Assembly (NCBI GenBank): GCA_046290815.1
Contig: JBKBUF010000020.1
Coordinates: forward strand, 25,291 to 89,290
DNA: 64,000 nt
Origin: JBKBUF01 sp046290815
GTDB taxonomy: Bacteria > Bacteroidota > Bacteroidia > Cytophagales > Cytophagaceae
Reading direction: 5' to 3'
The notes under the pieces are model-generated. The model was not told the origin of the DNA and did no database searches. It worked only from the letters and a program-made list of their open reading frames with translations. Made by a program: the position numbers and the translations under genes. Shown here piece by piece: positions 1 through 10,315 of this stretch (positions within the stretch are counted from its first letter, which is position 1; each line of letters opens with the position of its first letter).

Positions 1-366
1 ACTATTCAGATGTATAGTATCCTGGCCCACTCCTGCAAAACTCCTTAACACCGCAATAATGTTTGCCAAAATGAATAGCTTCCAATGCGTCATTTGAAAT
101 ACTTTTAGTTTTAAAAATTATGAATTTTTCTCTAAGGAAAAAAAACCTGCAAGTCATAGATATAATTCCACCATTCCGCCAAAAAGGAAAGCGAACTGAT
201 GCAGGCCGGCTCCGGAAGTTATTACGTAACAGTTGCTTATCTGTTGGCACGTTGCGCCAAAAAAGCTGATATTTTTTATTAAAAAACCTTCCGAAACAAA
301 AAATATAATCAAAAAGGCTTTTTTAATTATGACTGATTCTTTTCTTTCTCTCAAAACCGAAAAGCT
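1..366. other. No gene supported upstream of the first CDS
   Basis: AT-rich stretch at the window edge. Two short minus-strand open frames run through it, but neither has a recognisable domain, a convincing start or a signal peptide. It may hold the tail of a gene outside the window; I see no motif that decides this. Confidence 0.4.
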
Positions 367-1284
367 ATGATTAATCTTTTAAAAACTCAGAAAACAGGAT
401 TATTCAACAGTCTCCTCCTGTTAAGATTTATTTGCTTTTGTATATTTCTCGGAAGAGGATGGCAGCACATCTTCAGAGATATCCCTATCAGAACTATTTT
501 ATGGAATCAGGATATAATGAAAGATTTTGTAGAAGGATATCTGAACATTTCGTGGTATGAATGGGGCACTAGCCTGACGGTTGATTTTTACATCAATTTA
601 TTTGTCAAATCAGTCGGTTTCATGTATCTGCTTATAGCAGTTGTTAGTTTAATTATTCAGCATCATCATAAGAAGGCAGGTCTATTATTACCTCTGGGAG
701 TCATTATGTTGTTAATGCTGGCAATATTAAATACATTGGACGATAATCTGATGGGCGGCCAGTTTATAGAACACGCATGTCAGATAATTGCACCGATTAT
801 CCTGTATGCGGTCATCTTTGAAAAATTATCCGAAGATAAATTAAATTTTCTTATTAAATTTTCAATCGCCTTTACCTTCGCCGGCCACGGATTGTATGCA
901 ATGGGGGTTCACAGAGTACCGGCAAATTTTGTAGACATGACAATAAACATATTGCATCTGTCAGAACAACATGCACGATTGTTTTTATATTACATTGGCA
1001 TTGCAGATATAATAATTAGCATTACCATTTTTATCCCCTCATTGACTAAAGTATCCCTGATGTATTGTATCATTTGGGGTCTGATTACAGCTTGGGCAAG
1101 AATATTTGGCAACATGAACTATGACCTTTTTTGGTATTGCTTAAATCAATCATGGTTTGAAACATCGTACAGATTAGTACATGGTTTACTGCCATTGTAT
1201 TTGTATTTGTCAGCAAGAAAACTAACGATTACCAGTGTAAAACTCATTTATAAAAAGGCAGAATTGAAAGGTACAATTACTTAA
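367..1284 (+). CDS. Multi-pass inner-membrane protein, function unknown
   Basis: A 305-residue protein that is mostly hydrophobic, with about seven to eight membrane segments (roughly residues 15-35, 70-95, 103-123, 133-150, 163-180, 205-225, 228-245 and 270-290). Two glycine/histidine motifs, GRGWQHIF near residue 30 and FAGHGLYAMG near residue 175, fall at the start of membrane segments. They recall DoxX-like small membrane proteins, but the match is too weak to name a family. No signal peptide or soluble domain is visible. It stands alone on the plus strand. Its 3' end overlaps the stop of the convergent giant surface protein by 8 bp, so the two transcripts share a termination zone. The ATG at 367 is the natural start; no Shine-Dalgarno is seen. 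Confidence 0.8.
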   Translation: MINLLKTQKTGLFNSLLLLRFICFCIFLGRGWQHIFRDIPIRTILWNQDIMKDFVEGYLNISWYEWGTSLTVDFYINLFVKSVGFMYLLIAVVSLIIQHHHKKAGLLLPLGVIMLLMLAILNTLDDNLMGGQFIEHACQIIAPIILYAVIFEKLSEDKLNFLIKFSIAFTFAGHGLYAMGVHRVPANFVDMTINILHLSEQHARLFLYYIGIADIIISITIFIPSLTKVSLMYCIIWGLITAWARIFGNMNYDLFWYCLNQSWFETSYRLVHGLLPLYLYLSARKLTITSVKLIYKKAELKGTIT

Positions 1285-4200
1285 TTACGGTAATATCCCC
1301 TTTTTGCACTTTTTCTTCTATTCCGTTGATTGTTTCACCTGAATATTTAACCACAAATGCATACGCTCCTGCAGGTATAATTTCTCCTCTGTAAGTACCG
1401 TCCCACTTTTCATTCAGTTTTGTTGTAGAATAGATAACCTCTCCCCATTTATTGAAAAGGGTAAACTCAACATTTAAAACATTCTGACCAAATAGTTCAA
1501 AGAAATCATTTACCCCATCCCCATTTGGAGTAAAGGCTTTAGGCACATAAATTTGGGGCTCACACAAATTCACCACATTGCTTGTCGCAACCGAACTGCA
1601 GCCATGAATATTGGAAGCAGTTACAGTATAAATGCCTGGCTGAGAAACCAAAAGTGTTTGAGAATTTTCTCCGGTGGCCCAACTGTATTGATGTGCAATG
1701 CCCGGATCTAATGTAACTGTTTCACCTGCATCAGTACATATAATAATTTTCTCGGGCAAACTAATTTGTGGTCCGGATATGTAGCTAACTTTTATTTCAT
1801 CAGACCTCTGACAATTTCCGGAAGACACTGTGACATTATAATCGCCAGCTGAATTTACTGATAAAGTCTGTGAAGTAGCTCCTGTGGACCAAAGATAAAT
1901 GAAACCTTGATTGCCGGCATTTAATTGCAATGACTGTCCATTGCAAATTGTGGTGTCATTGCCCAGGTTCACGATTGGAGGAGGAATGAAACTTACTTGT
2001 ATTGAATCTTTCAATGTACACAAACCGGTTGTTACTGTAACCTTATATTCACCGTTAATCGAAGGATTTATGGTTCTGGTTGTTTCACCGGTATTCCACA
2101 AATAAGAAACACTTGGAAATACTCCTGCATCAAGTACAACATTATCACCTATACATCTTGTGATGTTTTCCCCTAACTCAAGGGTGCCAGGATTTTGAAA
2201 ACTTACATTGATGGTATCTTTTTGTAAGCAACCATTTAATGTTATGGTTATTATAATCTGGCCGGAATTTTGAACTGTTTGAGATTGATTAGTCGTACCA
2301 TCATTCCACAAGTAAGTGGCACCTGCATTTTTCGCATCTAGTATTAATGGTTTACCATCACAAATGGTGGTGTCATTGCCAAAAGGTTTAATCGGTACCG
2401 GATTAATATTTATGTTCTTACTTACAACTGAAGTTCCGCAAGCATGAGTAGCGGTAAGTTTCACACTGTATACCCCCGCATTGGCGAAAGTATGTGAAGG
2501 GTCAAAAACATTTGAACTGTTATTCGCTGAACCGGGATCACCAAAATCCCATGCCCAACTGAAAATGTTTTCAGGAGCAAAACCGGAAAATGATGTAGGT
2601 GAAGCAGCACATGTGTCGCTATAGGAATAATTTACTTTACCTGTTCCGTATAAGTTGGCAGGCATATTAGGAAGACCCTTATTACTAATTGCTCCTGCGC
2701 CAAGATTTATTACCTGAGAGGAATATCCGGATGAATTTCCTTCAGAAGAAGGATTATTAATTACACTTAAAAAACCAGCACCGGCTTTATCCAGAGCAAC
2801 ATAAATCTTTCCATCAGGCCCTAATTGTAATGCCTTTAAAAGAATAGAGACATTCGGATGATGAGCAATCATTTTCTTACTTCCGGAAATTGAAGCTTCT
2901 GCGCCAGATGAAAGATCAAACTGATAAATTTTATCTCCATTGTTAGCATCAACAAATCCTTCAGAAGATGTTACGTATAAATATTTTCCATCCTCTGAAA
3001 ATTCGATTCCGTAAGGAGAATTCACCGCAAGAGTTATAGAATGGGAAAGCTGCCCGGTTATTTTATTGAAATTAAATATTTCAACTGTGTTTTCGCTAGT
3101 ATTTGCTGCAGCTATTCTTGTACCGTCTTTTGAAAATTTCAAATAACCTTTACCAGTAGAATTTATTGTGGCACCAACAGAAGAAATCACATGGGTATTG
3201 TTAACTCCTGAAGGAGATAGCTTTATAGAGGCAAACTGATTAGAAGTTTTTAAATGTGTAACAATCCATACATTGCCCTGATCATCTCCTGCCCCCGCCA
3301 GTTTCTCTGTTGTATTAGCAATTACAGCATTATCTCTGGATATAACACTTCCCTTTCCTCCGTTTCCTGTAATATCTATCACTGAATAATAAATACCGTC
3401 CTGTCCATTGGTGAATAAATAATACTCCTTAGCATTTGAAGAATTTGGAACAAAAAGCGAATTCTGCGTATATCCCGGATTGGATTTTAATCCCAAACCA
3501 TTCTGCATAAGTCCATGTGTTTTATCCCATACATTTAATCCATTTGTATAGAAAAGTAAGTTACCAGTTTGATCAGTAGCGGTTGCCGTTCCCTCATCTG
3601 CATCATTTCTTCCATGACTAACCACTATAGCATTTCCGGAGGTAAAATCTATTCCGGCATTCATTCCAAAATACCATTGACTTGGCACTACAGCGCCCTT
3701 TCCCCAGAAATGCACATTTACTGTATCAGAAACAGTACAACCTTTAGTTACAGTAACAGAATACTTGCCGGACTTATTTACTGTGATTGTTTGAGTAGTT
3801 TCCCCTGTGGACCATAGATAAGTTGAGCCAGGATTTAAGGCATCGATAAGGTAAGAGTCTGCACAAACTACGGTATCTTTTAAGTTCAATACAGGAGCAT
3901 CTATAATAGTTATTTGCTTTGTTATTGTTTCATTTGCTGAACAAACATTATTTACTGTAAGGGTAACGGTATAGGTCCCCGGTGCGGAAAATGTATGTTC
4001 AGGATTTTTCAAGGTCGATGTATTAGCAGCGCCTGAAGCTGCATCACCAAAATTCCACTGGACATTATCAGAAGATCCTTTGAAAACAAACTTAGCAGGT
4101 TGGCCAAAGCAGGTATCGGAGTAAGTGAAATCAGATACAGGGGCTTTTAAATATCCTGATACAAAATTTGGCATACCAGCTCCTACCTTACCTAATCCTA

Positions 4201-6751
4201 TTTTATTTAATTCAAAGTTACTTGCTGCACCTGCTGCATTTGGGTTGTTAATAACAGAAAGATATCCGCTATTGTAATAGGATACATAAACCTTTCCATC
4301 AGGCCCTGCCTGTATTCCGTAATGTCCTGCGGGTGCATGACCTACCGATAGTCCTGTGGCGATGATGGCCGCTTCTGATCCTGCAGACAAATCATATTGA
4401 AACAAAGAAGCGGAATTATAATCACTACAATAAAGCTTGGTACCATCAGGAGAAAACTCAACAGCGTATCCCCTATTATTTATCGGTGGTAAAGTAATGG
4501 CATTTGTTAATATACCTGTAGCAGGGTTAAAATCGAAGACCTGAAATCCTTTTGTAGCGATAGCAATTGCAATCCGGTCTCCCTGCTGACTTGCTTTAAT
4601 ATATCCAAGGTAATCAAAGGTTCCGGTATTTGAACTATGTGTCATACCTACTGCACTTTCAACAGGCGTAGAAGAAACTCCGGAAGGTGTAATTAGGTAA
4701 GAGAGAAATTTGTTATTTCCTACTGCATGGGTCACTACCCAAATATCTCTTCCATTGGAATGTGGAACAGCTGTTATCCTTTCTTGTGATGGAGAAAGCA
4801 GCAGTACATTCTTAACGGAAGTAACATCACCTAATCCTCCATTGAGTTTCATATCCACTATAGAGTAATTAATTCCTACTTCAAGACCGGTCTCAGCAGC
4901 AGGACACGTAAATACATAGTATTTATCGGGATCTTCTGGTAACGGAATTATAACCGCACCCTGAGCTGCCGACGGATGTCCTTTAAGACTTGACCCATTG
5001 GGCATCACCTCATGATTTTTATTCCATACCTTCATGCCGTCACTATAGAATAAAAGGTTTCCGTTTTCATCAGAAATTGTTGCCGAACCTTCTTCTGTAT
5101 TTGTCTGTCCTCCATTTAATACAGAAGGAGGCTCTGTATGGAAAGTTAGTCCTGCTCCCTGGCCAAAGTACCAGTTATAGGTTCTTTTATAAACAGCAGG
5201 ATTACCTGTCAGATTTACTGTATCTTTAATGGTACAACCATTTTTTGTAACAGTTACATGATACTCTCCGGGTATTGAAACAGAAATAGTTTGAGTAGTA
5301 GCTCCTGTAGACCACAAATATTGAGCGCCTGGATTTTGTGCATCTAAAGTTATGGATCCAGCGCATATAACAGCATCATTTAAATTTAAAACAGGCCCTT
5401 CCTGGATATTGATAGTTTTTTTGATGGTATCATTAGAACCGCATGATTTAATTAATATCAGACTTACAGTATACTCTCCTGCCGCTGTAAAAACATGTTG
5501 CGGATTCTTTAATGTTGAACTATTGGTTGGACCAGATGCAGGATCTCCAAAATTCCAGATAAATGTTGGAAAGTCACCTACCATAAAAAACTTTGTAGGC
5601 TCAGACAAACAAGCTTCCTGGTATTGAAAATTCACAGCAACATTAGTAAAATTGCTTTGAATAAAATTCGGCAATCCTAAAGTTGAAGTTCGTCCACCCA
5701 GACTAACTGCCTTATCAATGTAATTACTGGAAAGCCCCGCCAGGTTTGGTGAGTTTATAACTCCTAAATGTGTATCACCATTCTGTCCAAAATCGTTATA
5801 ATTTTGTTTTGTCACATAAATCTTGCCATCAGGACCTAGTTGCATTGCACCATGTGCAAAACCGGTAATTGAATGTATCTTAATAGCCGAAGCCTGAATT
5901 GCAGCAGCAGAACCTGCCAGGACATTGTATTGAAAAATTTCAGATGAAAAGTGACTGGAATATTGGACTGTATATAAATAATTTCCATCAGGAGAAAACT
6001 CCAGACCATAACAATATGTATGTTGAAGATTGATTGTTTTGACATTTGAAATAATCCCTGTATTTACATTGAAATCATAGATTTCGATTTTTGAATCACC
6101 AACAAAACCAGCAAGCCCTTGCCCATTAGGAGAAACCTTTAAATAACCTATTGCATTCCAAATATCTCCGGCTAATGTGTAACCAATGGAGGATATTACC
6201 GGAGCGCCTACCCCTGAAGCTGTAAGAGGATAAGCGTAATAATTATTGTTACCCCATTCATGTGTTATCACCCAAAAATTACCATTTGGATCTTCTATAG
6301 CCGTGACTTTTTCCGCTGTTCTGTTAAGTAAAGGGATATTCTTTTGCACGACTATTCCATTCGGATTTGCGGCATTAAATTCAACGACAGAATATTTAAA
6401 TCCTCGGGTTGGTGGATTACCTGAAAAATCATTTCCATCTACAGTAAAAATATAATATGTATTAGCATCTCCAGGTTTAGGAAGTACAATTGCTGATTGA
6501 GTGGAGGATTGGTGTCCATGTAAATCTGTACCGTTTGTCATCACCTGGTGATTTCGGTTATACACCGTAACTCCATCTGTATACAGCATTAAGTTCCCGG
6601 AGTTATCTGAAATAGTCGCAACACCTTCCCAGGTATTTAGGGCACCATTTGTCAATGCGACAGGTGTTCCTGAGTTAAAATCTAAACCGGCATTTTTTCC
6701 GAAATACCAAATGTTCGATCTGCGACTGTAAAATTCAGATTTAATGGTCAT
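1277..6751 (-). CDS. Giant T9SS type B surface protein, C-terminal part (frameshifted from 6883-8298)
   Basis: Secreted cell-surface protein of 1,824 residues from the listed ATG. It holds three long repeats, each opening with a WYFG motif (near residues 15, 527 and 1024). Each repeat is a beta-propeller-like region followed by a PKD domain with the WNFGDP/WDFGDP signature and a short Ig-like unit (YLWSTGATTQT). After these come four more YLWSTG-type units. The last ~90 residues (YVPKAFTPNGDGVNDFFELFG onward) are the gliding-motility-associated type B T9SS sorting domain. The frame stays open upstream of the ATG to about 6993 and encodes another YQWSTGATTPS unit, so this ATG is internal. Restoring one G in the GGG run at 6991-6993 joins it to the upstream frame and gives a single 2,340-residue gene (1277-8298). 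Likely role: adhesion or substrate binding (inference). Confidence 0.88.
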   Translation of the reverse strand: MTIKSEFYSRRSNIWYFGKNAGLDFNSGTPVALTNGALNTWEGVATISDNSGNLMLYTDGVTVYNRNHQVMTNGTDLHGHQSSTQSAIVLPKPGDANTYYIFTVDGNDFSGNPPTRGFKYSVVEFNAANPNGIVVQKNIPLLNRTAEKVTAIEDPNGNFWVITHEWGNNNYYAYPLTASGVGAPVISSIGYTLAGDIWNAIGYLKVSPNGQGLAGFVGDSKIEIYDFNVNTGIISNVKTINLQHTYCYGLEFSPDGNYLYTVQYSSHFSSEIFQYNVLAGSAAAIQASAIKIHSITGFAHGAMQLGPDGKIYVTKQNYNDFGQNGDTHLGVINSPNLAGLSSNYIDKAVSLGGRTSTLGLPNFIQSNFTNVAVNFQYQEACLSEPTKFFMVGDFPTFIWNFGDPASGPTNSSTLKNPQHVFTAAGEYTVSLILIKSCGSNDTIKKTINIQEGPVLNLNDAVICAGSITLDAQNPGAQYLWSTGATTQTISVSIPGEYHVTVTKNGCTIKDTVNLTGNPAVYKRTYNWYFGQGAGLTFHTEPPSVLNGGQTNTEEGSATISDENGNLLFYSDGMKVWNKNHEVMPNGSSLKGHPSAAQGAVIIPLPEDPDKYYVFTCPAAETGLEVGINYSIVDMKLNGGLGDVTSVKNVLLLSPSQERITAVPHSNGRDIWVVTHAVGNNKFLSYLITPSGVSSTPVESAVGMTHSSNTGTFDYLGYIKASQQGDRIAIAIATKGFQVFDFNPATGILTNAITLPPINNRGYAVEFSPDGTKLYCSDYNSASLFQYDLSAGSEAAIIATGLSVGHAPAGHYGIQAGPDGKVYVSYYNSGYLSVINNPNAAGAASNFELNKIGLGKVGAGMPNFVSGYLKAPVSDFTYSDTCFGQPAKFVFKGSSDNVQWNFGDAASGAANTSTLKNPEHTFSAPGTYTVTLTVNNVCSANETITKQITIIDAPVLNLKDTVVCADSYLIDALNPGSTYLWSTGETTQTITVNKSGKYSVTVTKGCTVSDTVNVHFWGKGAVVPSQWYFGMNAGIDFTSGNAIVVSHGRNDADEGTATATDQTGNLLFYTNGLNVWDKTHGLMQNGLGLKSNPGYTQNSLFVPNSSNAKEYYLFTNGQDGIYYSVIDITGNGGKGSVISRDNAVIANTTEKLAGAGDDQGNVWIVTHLKTSNQFASIKLSPSGVNNTHVISSVGATINSTGKGYLKFSKDGTRIAAANTSENTVEIFNFNKITGQLSHSITLAVNSPYGIEFSEDGKYLYVTSSEGFVDANNGDKIYQFDLSSGAEASISGSKKMIAHHPNVSILLKALQLGPDGKIYVALDKAGAGFLSVINNPSSEGNSSGYSSQVINLGAGAISNKGLPNMPANLYGTGKVNYSYSDTCAASPTSFSGFAPENIFSWAWDFGDPGSANNSSNVFDPSHTFANAGVYSVKLTATHACGTSVVSKNININPVPIKPFGNDTTICDGKPLILDAKNAGATYLWNDGTTNQSQTVQNSGQIIITITLNGCLQKDTINVSFQNPGTLELGENITRCIGDNVVLDAGVFPSVSYLWNTGETTRTINPSINGEYKVTVTTGLCTLKDSIQVSFIPPPIVNLGNDTTICNGQSLQLNAGNQGFIYLWSTGATSQTLSVNSAGDYNVTVSSGNCQRSDEIKVSYISGPQISLPEKIIICTDAGETVTLDPGIAHQYSWATGENSQTLLVSQPGIYTVTASNIHGCSSVATSNVVNLCEPQIYVPKAFTPNGDGVNDFFELFGQNVLNVEFTLFNKWGEVIYSTTKLNEKWDGTYRGEIIPAGAYAFVVKYSGETINGIEEKVQKGDITVIK

Positions 6752-6882
6752 AGTATCGCTCGCCTGGCATTCACCTTTAATGACTGTTACATGGTAGGTA
6801 CCAGGTTGAGTGATAGTAATTGAAGGAGTTGTAGCTCCGGTTGACCACTGATAAAATGCGCAAGGTATGTCAACAGTGCGGG

Positions 6883-8298
6883 TTATATTAATGGGTCCGC
6901 AAATGGTGGTATCTCTTGCTCCAAGTTCAGCGATACAGGAGGCAGGATGGCATATATCGTCAGTGCCTGAAGTAATAATATCCTTACCAACCCGTAGTTA
7001 TTGTTAATTGGAGGATTAAAAGAAACTGATTGAAGATAATCTGTCGAGTGAACCATATTCCATGTGACTGAACTTGTTGATAAAGGCAAATCATAATTTT
7101 GACAGCCTGAATCAAATCCCCAAACAGTGGAATATCCTAATAGAAGAGCATCCCTGCTTCCTGCTCCATATGAGGAAGTTGTTCCTGATAGAAATGCCTG
7201 ATCTGAATTCACTTTGCAGGAAATGGCATAAAAAATCTCATCGTTACATCCACTATATCTTCGTCTGCCTTCCATATTCCCACCCCAGTCAAGCATCATT
7301 ACTGCGGCTTCTTTATCGGTATTTCCTGAAATGGTTGTATATCCGCAGGCAACAAGACCCATACCCCCAAGGGATTTAATTCTGTATAGTTCTTCATCTT
7401 CGGTGCTGTGGTATCTCCTGTTCCAATAAAGTTCACCATCACCCCTATGGGCAAAATAAAACATGTCCAGATTGCCTGATGTATTTTTTGTGCTGCCTAC
7501 TACAGAATAATAATTAGTTAGCCCCAATTGGTCAACTGAAATATCATGAGCGAAGTCATCAAACCCGCTATTGTAGAAATTACCTCCAAAACCTGAACCA
7601 TCCCAATCAGTATTAATCATGAATACATCGTAGTTTCCGGAGCCTGTACTATTCGTATATCCTCCTAAAATAAAATCTGAACCTCCCGGAATGAGGGCTA
7701 TTGAGGTACCAATATCATCACCAGTTCCTGCATATCGGAAAAAGTTGTTGATGTTTCCGGACTTAGAGATAATTAAAATAAATAAATCTTTTCCTGTTCC
7801 ATTAACAAATCCTGTGATAGCATATGCAGTATCATTGGCAAACACGCGCTCCACTACATCCATTGCTTCATCCTCTCCTGCGGTACCAATAGACTTTTGC
7901 CAAAGGATACCTCCTTCTTTATCGGTTTTCATTACCAGTATATCCTTACCGCTTCCTGCATTGGTAGTGTATCCTACCAAAACAAAACCTTCATCGGTGG
8001 TTTCTATAACATTCTTTACTTCCTGATCACCTTCTCCCTTGTAAATGAAATTCCAGTCAAGCCCTCCTGATGAATTAACCTTAAACATCAAAACATCTTT
8101 TCCGTCAGCATTATAACCGGGACTTTCAGTGTAACCTGCACTGACTACCCCTCCTTTATTTACCAATGTGGATCCGTAAATCACCTCATTACCTTTTTCG
8201 CCGACCGTTTTTTGATAAGGCTGAGAATAAACTATAAATGCGTTGAAGAAAAAGATGAAAAAAGGAAGAATCCTAAAAGTTTTAATAATAGAATACAT
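6883..8298 (-). CDS. Giant T9SS surface protein, N-terminal part (frameshifted)
   Basis: A 471-residue frame with an N-terminal signal peptide (MYSIIKTFRILPFFIFFFNAFIVYSQ). About nine repeats of the type GYTxxxGxGKDxxVxxxDxxG follow, the SBBP/delta-60-like beta-propeller seen at the N-terminus of many Bacteroidota surface proteins. The last ~37 residues (after NNNYG) have no family character. At that point a one-base shift gives VGKDIITSGTDDICHP, which reads straight into the frame of 1277-6751. The true product is therefore probably one 2,340-residue protein, with this as the signal peptide and first propeller. Alone, this fragment would be exported but would have no sorting domain. Confidence 0.85.
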   Translation of the reverse strand: MYSIIKTFRILPFFIFFFNAFIVYSQPYQKTVGEKGNEVIYGSTLVNKGGVVSAGYTESPGYNADGKDVLMFKVNSSGGLDWNFIYKGEGDQEVKNVIETTDEGFVLVGYTTNAGSGKDILVMKTDKEGGILWQKSIGTAGEDEAMDVVERVFANDTAYAITGFVNGTGKDLFILIISKSGNINNFFRYAGTGDDIGTSIALIPGGSDFILGGYTNSTGSGNYDVFMINTDWDGSGFGGNFYNSGFDDFAHDISVDQLGLTNYYSVVGSTKNTSGNLDMFYFAHRGDGELYWNRRYHSTEDEELYRIKSLGGMGLVACGYTTISGNTDKEAAVMMLDWGGNMEGRRRYSGCNDEIFYAISCKVNSDQAFLSGTTSSYGAGSRDALLLGYSTVWGFDSGCQNYDLPLSTSSVTWNMVHSTDYLQSVSFNPPINNNYGLVRILLLQALTIYAILPPVSLNLEQEIPPFADPLI

Positions 8299-8382
8299 GT
8301 TTAGTAGTAGTGAGTAAAACAGTCATAAATATACTAATATTAAATGAATTAGGCCTGATTTTTCATTTATTTGATTTCCTTT

Positions 8383-8390
8383 TATATTTG
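8383..8390 (+). promoter_or_regulatory. Bacteroidota -7 box (TATATTTG)
   Basis: Exact match to the Bacteroidota -7 consensus TAnnTTTG. It ends 7 bases before the ATG at 8398, so the transcript would be nearly leaderless. No TTTG box is found at the usual -33 spacing. The position also argues for the start at 8398 and against the TTG at 8371. Confidence 0.4.
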
Positions 8391-8397
8391 CCCTATA

Positions 8398-8988
8398 ATG
8401 AAAAAAATTATTCTTCTGTTACTGTTTTCCACAGTATTCAACTTGTCGCAAATTTTTGCACAGGACAACAAACTTCCGATTCAGGTTTCTTTCTTCAACA
8501 ATGGGACTTCCCTCCCGACCAAACCTTTCAGCAGGCCGATTCATCCCGGAATACAGGTAGGTACATGGAAGGTATTAAAAGAAAGATCTAAATCATCCTT
8601 TATCCAGAATTTCAAACTAGGTTATTTTTTTCACAGGTATAACCAGCATGGAATTCAGCTTTTCACCGAAACTGCTTACAGATTTAAAATCTACAAGGGC
8701 CTTGGAGGTGAAACAATGCTTGGTTTAGGATATCTTCATTCCATACCGGATATGCAGATATTTGTATTAAAAGATGGAGAATATGTTAAAAAAAGAAATT
8801 GGGGAAGACCCCAGATTATGTTCGGACTTGCAGGAGGATTATTCTATCAATTTGAAAAAGACTTTCCTGCAGCAATTTTTCTAAACCTCCATTTCTGGAT
8901 GCAGGCTCCATATGTAAAAAGCTATGTACCTATGCTGCCTAATACAAGTCTTCACCTTGGCCTGAGATTCAACATTAACAAAAATTAA
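8398..8988 (+). CDS. Secreted outer-membrane-like protein, function unknown
   Basis: A 196-residue protein starting at ATG 8398 (MKKIILLLLFSTVFNLSQIFAQ, a clean signal peptide). The frame could be extended to a TTG at 8371, but that would put the -7 box inside the gene and spoil the signal peptide. The mature part alternates aromatic and polar residues, and its C-terminus LHLGLRFNINKN ends like an outer-membrane beta-strand, so a small barrel or barrel-associated protein is plausible. No named family is recognised. It is followed after 3 bases by the serine hydrolase lipoprotein at 8992, so the two are almost certainly co-transcribed. Confidence 0.78.
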   Translation: MKKIILLLLFSTVFNLSQIFAQDNKLPIQVSFFNNGTSLPTKPFSRPIHPGIQVGTWKVLKERSKSSFIQNFKLGYFFHRYNQHGIQLFTETAYRFKIYKGLGGETMLGLGYLHSIPDMQIFVLKDGEYVKKRNWGRPQIMFGLAGGLFYQFEKDFPAAIFLNLHFWMQAPYVKSYVPMLPNTSLHLGLRFNINKN

Positions 8989-8991
8989 GAA

Positions 8992-10182
8992 ATGATCCGC
9001 TCGATATTTATATATTCTATAGTAATGGCAATATTGGCTTCATGCAAACCAAAGGAGATAAATCCCAGCATCAGCTGTACCAATGACCCTATCATAAACA
9101 ATAGTGTTAATCATCCCAAACATGAAATATTTTCCAATCTCCTCAGAAAATATACAAGAAAAGGAATGCCGGGAATAGCGCTCCTGGTAAAGGACCAGGA
9201 TGGAATCTGGGTTGGTTCTGCAGGAAAAGCCGATATAGATAAGAAAATAAACATGGAACCTTGCCATGTTTCCAAAGTGGCAAGTTTAACAAAAATATTC
9301 ATGGGAGCACTCGCCTTTAAACTTCAGGAAGAAGGCACACTCAATCTTGATGCTCCTGTCAGTGCTTATCTTTCATCTTCAGTAATCGGAAAAATTTCCA
9401 ACGCAGATAAAGTGACGGTAAGACAGCTGCTAAATCATACCACCGGCATATATGATGTAATTAAGGACTCACAATTTTACCTTGGAGTACTTAATAATCC
9501 TCCAAGAAAATGGGAAGCCGATGATCTGTTGAAATTTGTAGAGAAGAAGGATCCTTATTTCCCTGCAGGATCATATGTAAAATATTCCAATACCAATACA
9601 TTACTATTGGCATTGGTAATTGATAAAGCTGCAGGAAGACCGCACTGGGAGTTATTGAGAGAAAAAATTATCAATCCCCTGCAATTAAAAGATACCTATT
9701 ATTACTTTAGAGAAAATTTGCCCGACGGAAAAATTGCTCAGGGTTATTACGACCTGCACAATAATGGTACTATATTAAATCTTTCAAATTATAATACCGG
9801 AAGCGGCAATGGTTACACCGGATTGTACTCAACAGTAGGGGATCTATATGCATTCATAGATGCATTATTCGTGCAACAATCATTGCTATCCCCGACGAGC
9901 ATGAACGAAATGCTAAATTTCAACACTATCGAAGAACCAAACAGCAACAGGTTATTGGGGCCTGGAGTAGTAAAAGATTTTATTCACAGAGATGATCCTA
10001 CAGAGTATGCTTATGGTCACAGAGGCCGTGACCTTGCTTATAGTGCTGATGCATTTCATTTCCCCGAGAAAAACCAGACATTCGCTCTGATTGTAAACTA
10101 TGGTACCGATGCCAATAGTTCTTTAAGACCTGTATTCTTCGATATGAGAAATGAAATCGTTGATAAAATGATGGGAAAATAA
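8992..10182 (+). CDS. Serine hydrolase lipoprotein, beta-lactamase class C / D-Ala-D-Ala peptidase family
   Basis: A 396-residue protein with a lipobox (LASC, lipidated C18), so it should be anchored to a membrane facing the periplasm or outside. The three family motifs are present: SxxK as S98-L-T-K101 (S98 the acyl-enzyme nucleophile), YxN as Y198-S-N200, and the third-box HxG as H343-R-G345. Members are penicillin-binding-protein-like peptidases, esterases or beta-lactamases, and sequence alone does not give the substrate. The HRG third box (instead of KTG) is typical of the esterase/peptidase branch, so antibiotic resistance should not be assumed. It is tightly coupled (3-base gap) to the upstream secreted protein. 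Confidence 0.9.
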   Translation: MIRSIFIYSIVMAILASCKPKEINPSISCTNDPIINNSVNHPKHEIFSNLLRKYTRKGMPGIALLVKDQDGIWVGSAGKADIDKKINMEPCHVSKVASLTKIFMGALAFKLQEEGTLNLDAPVSAYLSSSVIGKISNADKVTVRQLLNHTTGIYDVIKDSQFYLGVLNNPPRKWEADDLLKFVEKKDPYFPAGSYVKYSNTNTLLLALVIDKAAGRPHWELLREKIINPLQLKDTYYYFRENLPDGKIAQGYYDLHNNGTILNLSNYNTGSGNGYTGLYSTVGDLYAFIDALFVQQSLLSPTSMNEMLNFNTIEEPNSNRLLGPGVVKDFIHRDDPTEYAYGHRGRDLAYSADAFHFPEKNQTFALIVNYGTDANSSLRPVFFDMRNEIVDKMMGK

Positions 10183-10315
10183 AATCGAATTATAATAATT
10201 AACATAGGCGGTCATGAAAAATTAAATTTAAGACAGCCTGATACAATAAAATTTTTTCCTTGCCGTTGAACATTCAACTTTTTACAACTTATTTTTAGTT
10301 TACCTAAACTTTTTT

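Noticed and set aside
2..250. 82-codon minus-strand ORF at the window edge
   Set aside because: No domain, signal or start context; a real gene cannot be ruled out but is not supported.
8992..10182. Class C beta-lactamase as an antibiotic-resistance gene
   Set aside because: The motifs define the broad serine hydrolase family; the HRG third box and lipobox fit a peptidase or esterase better.
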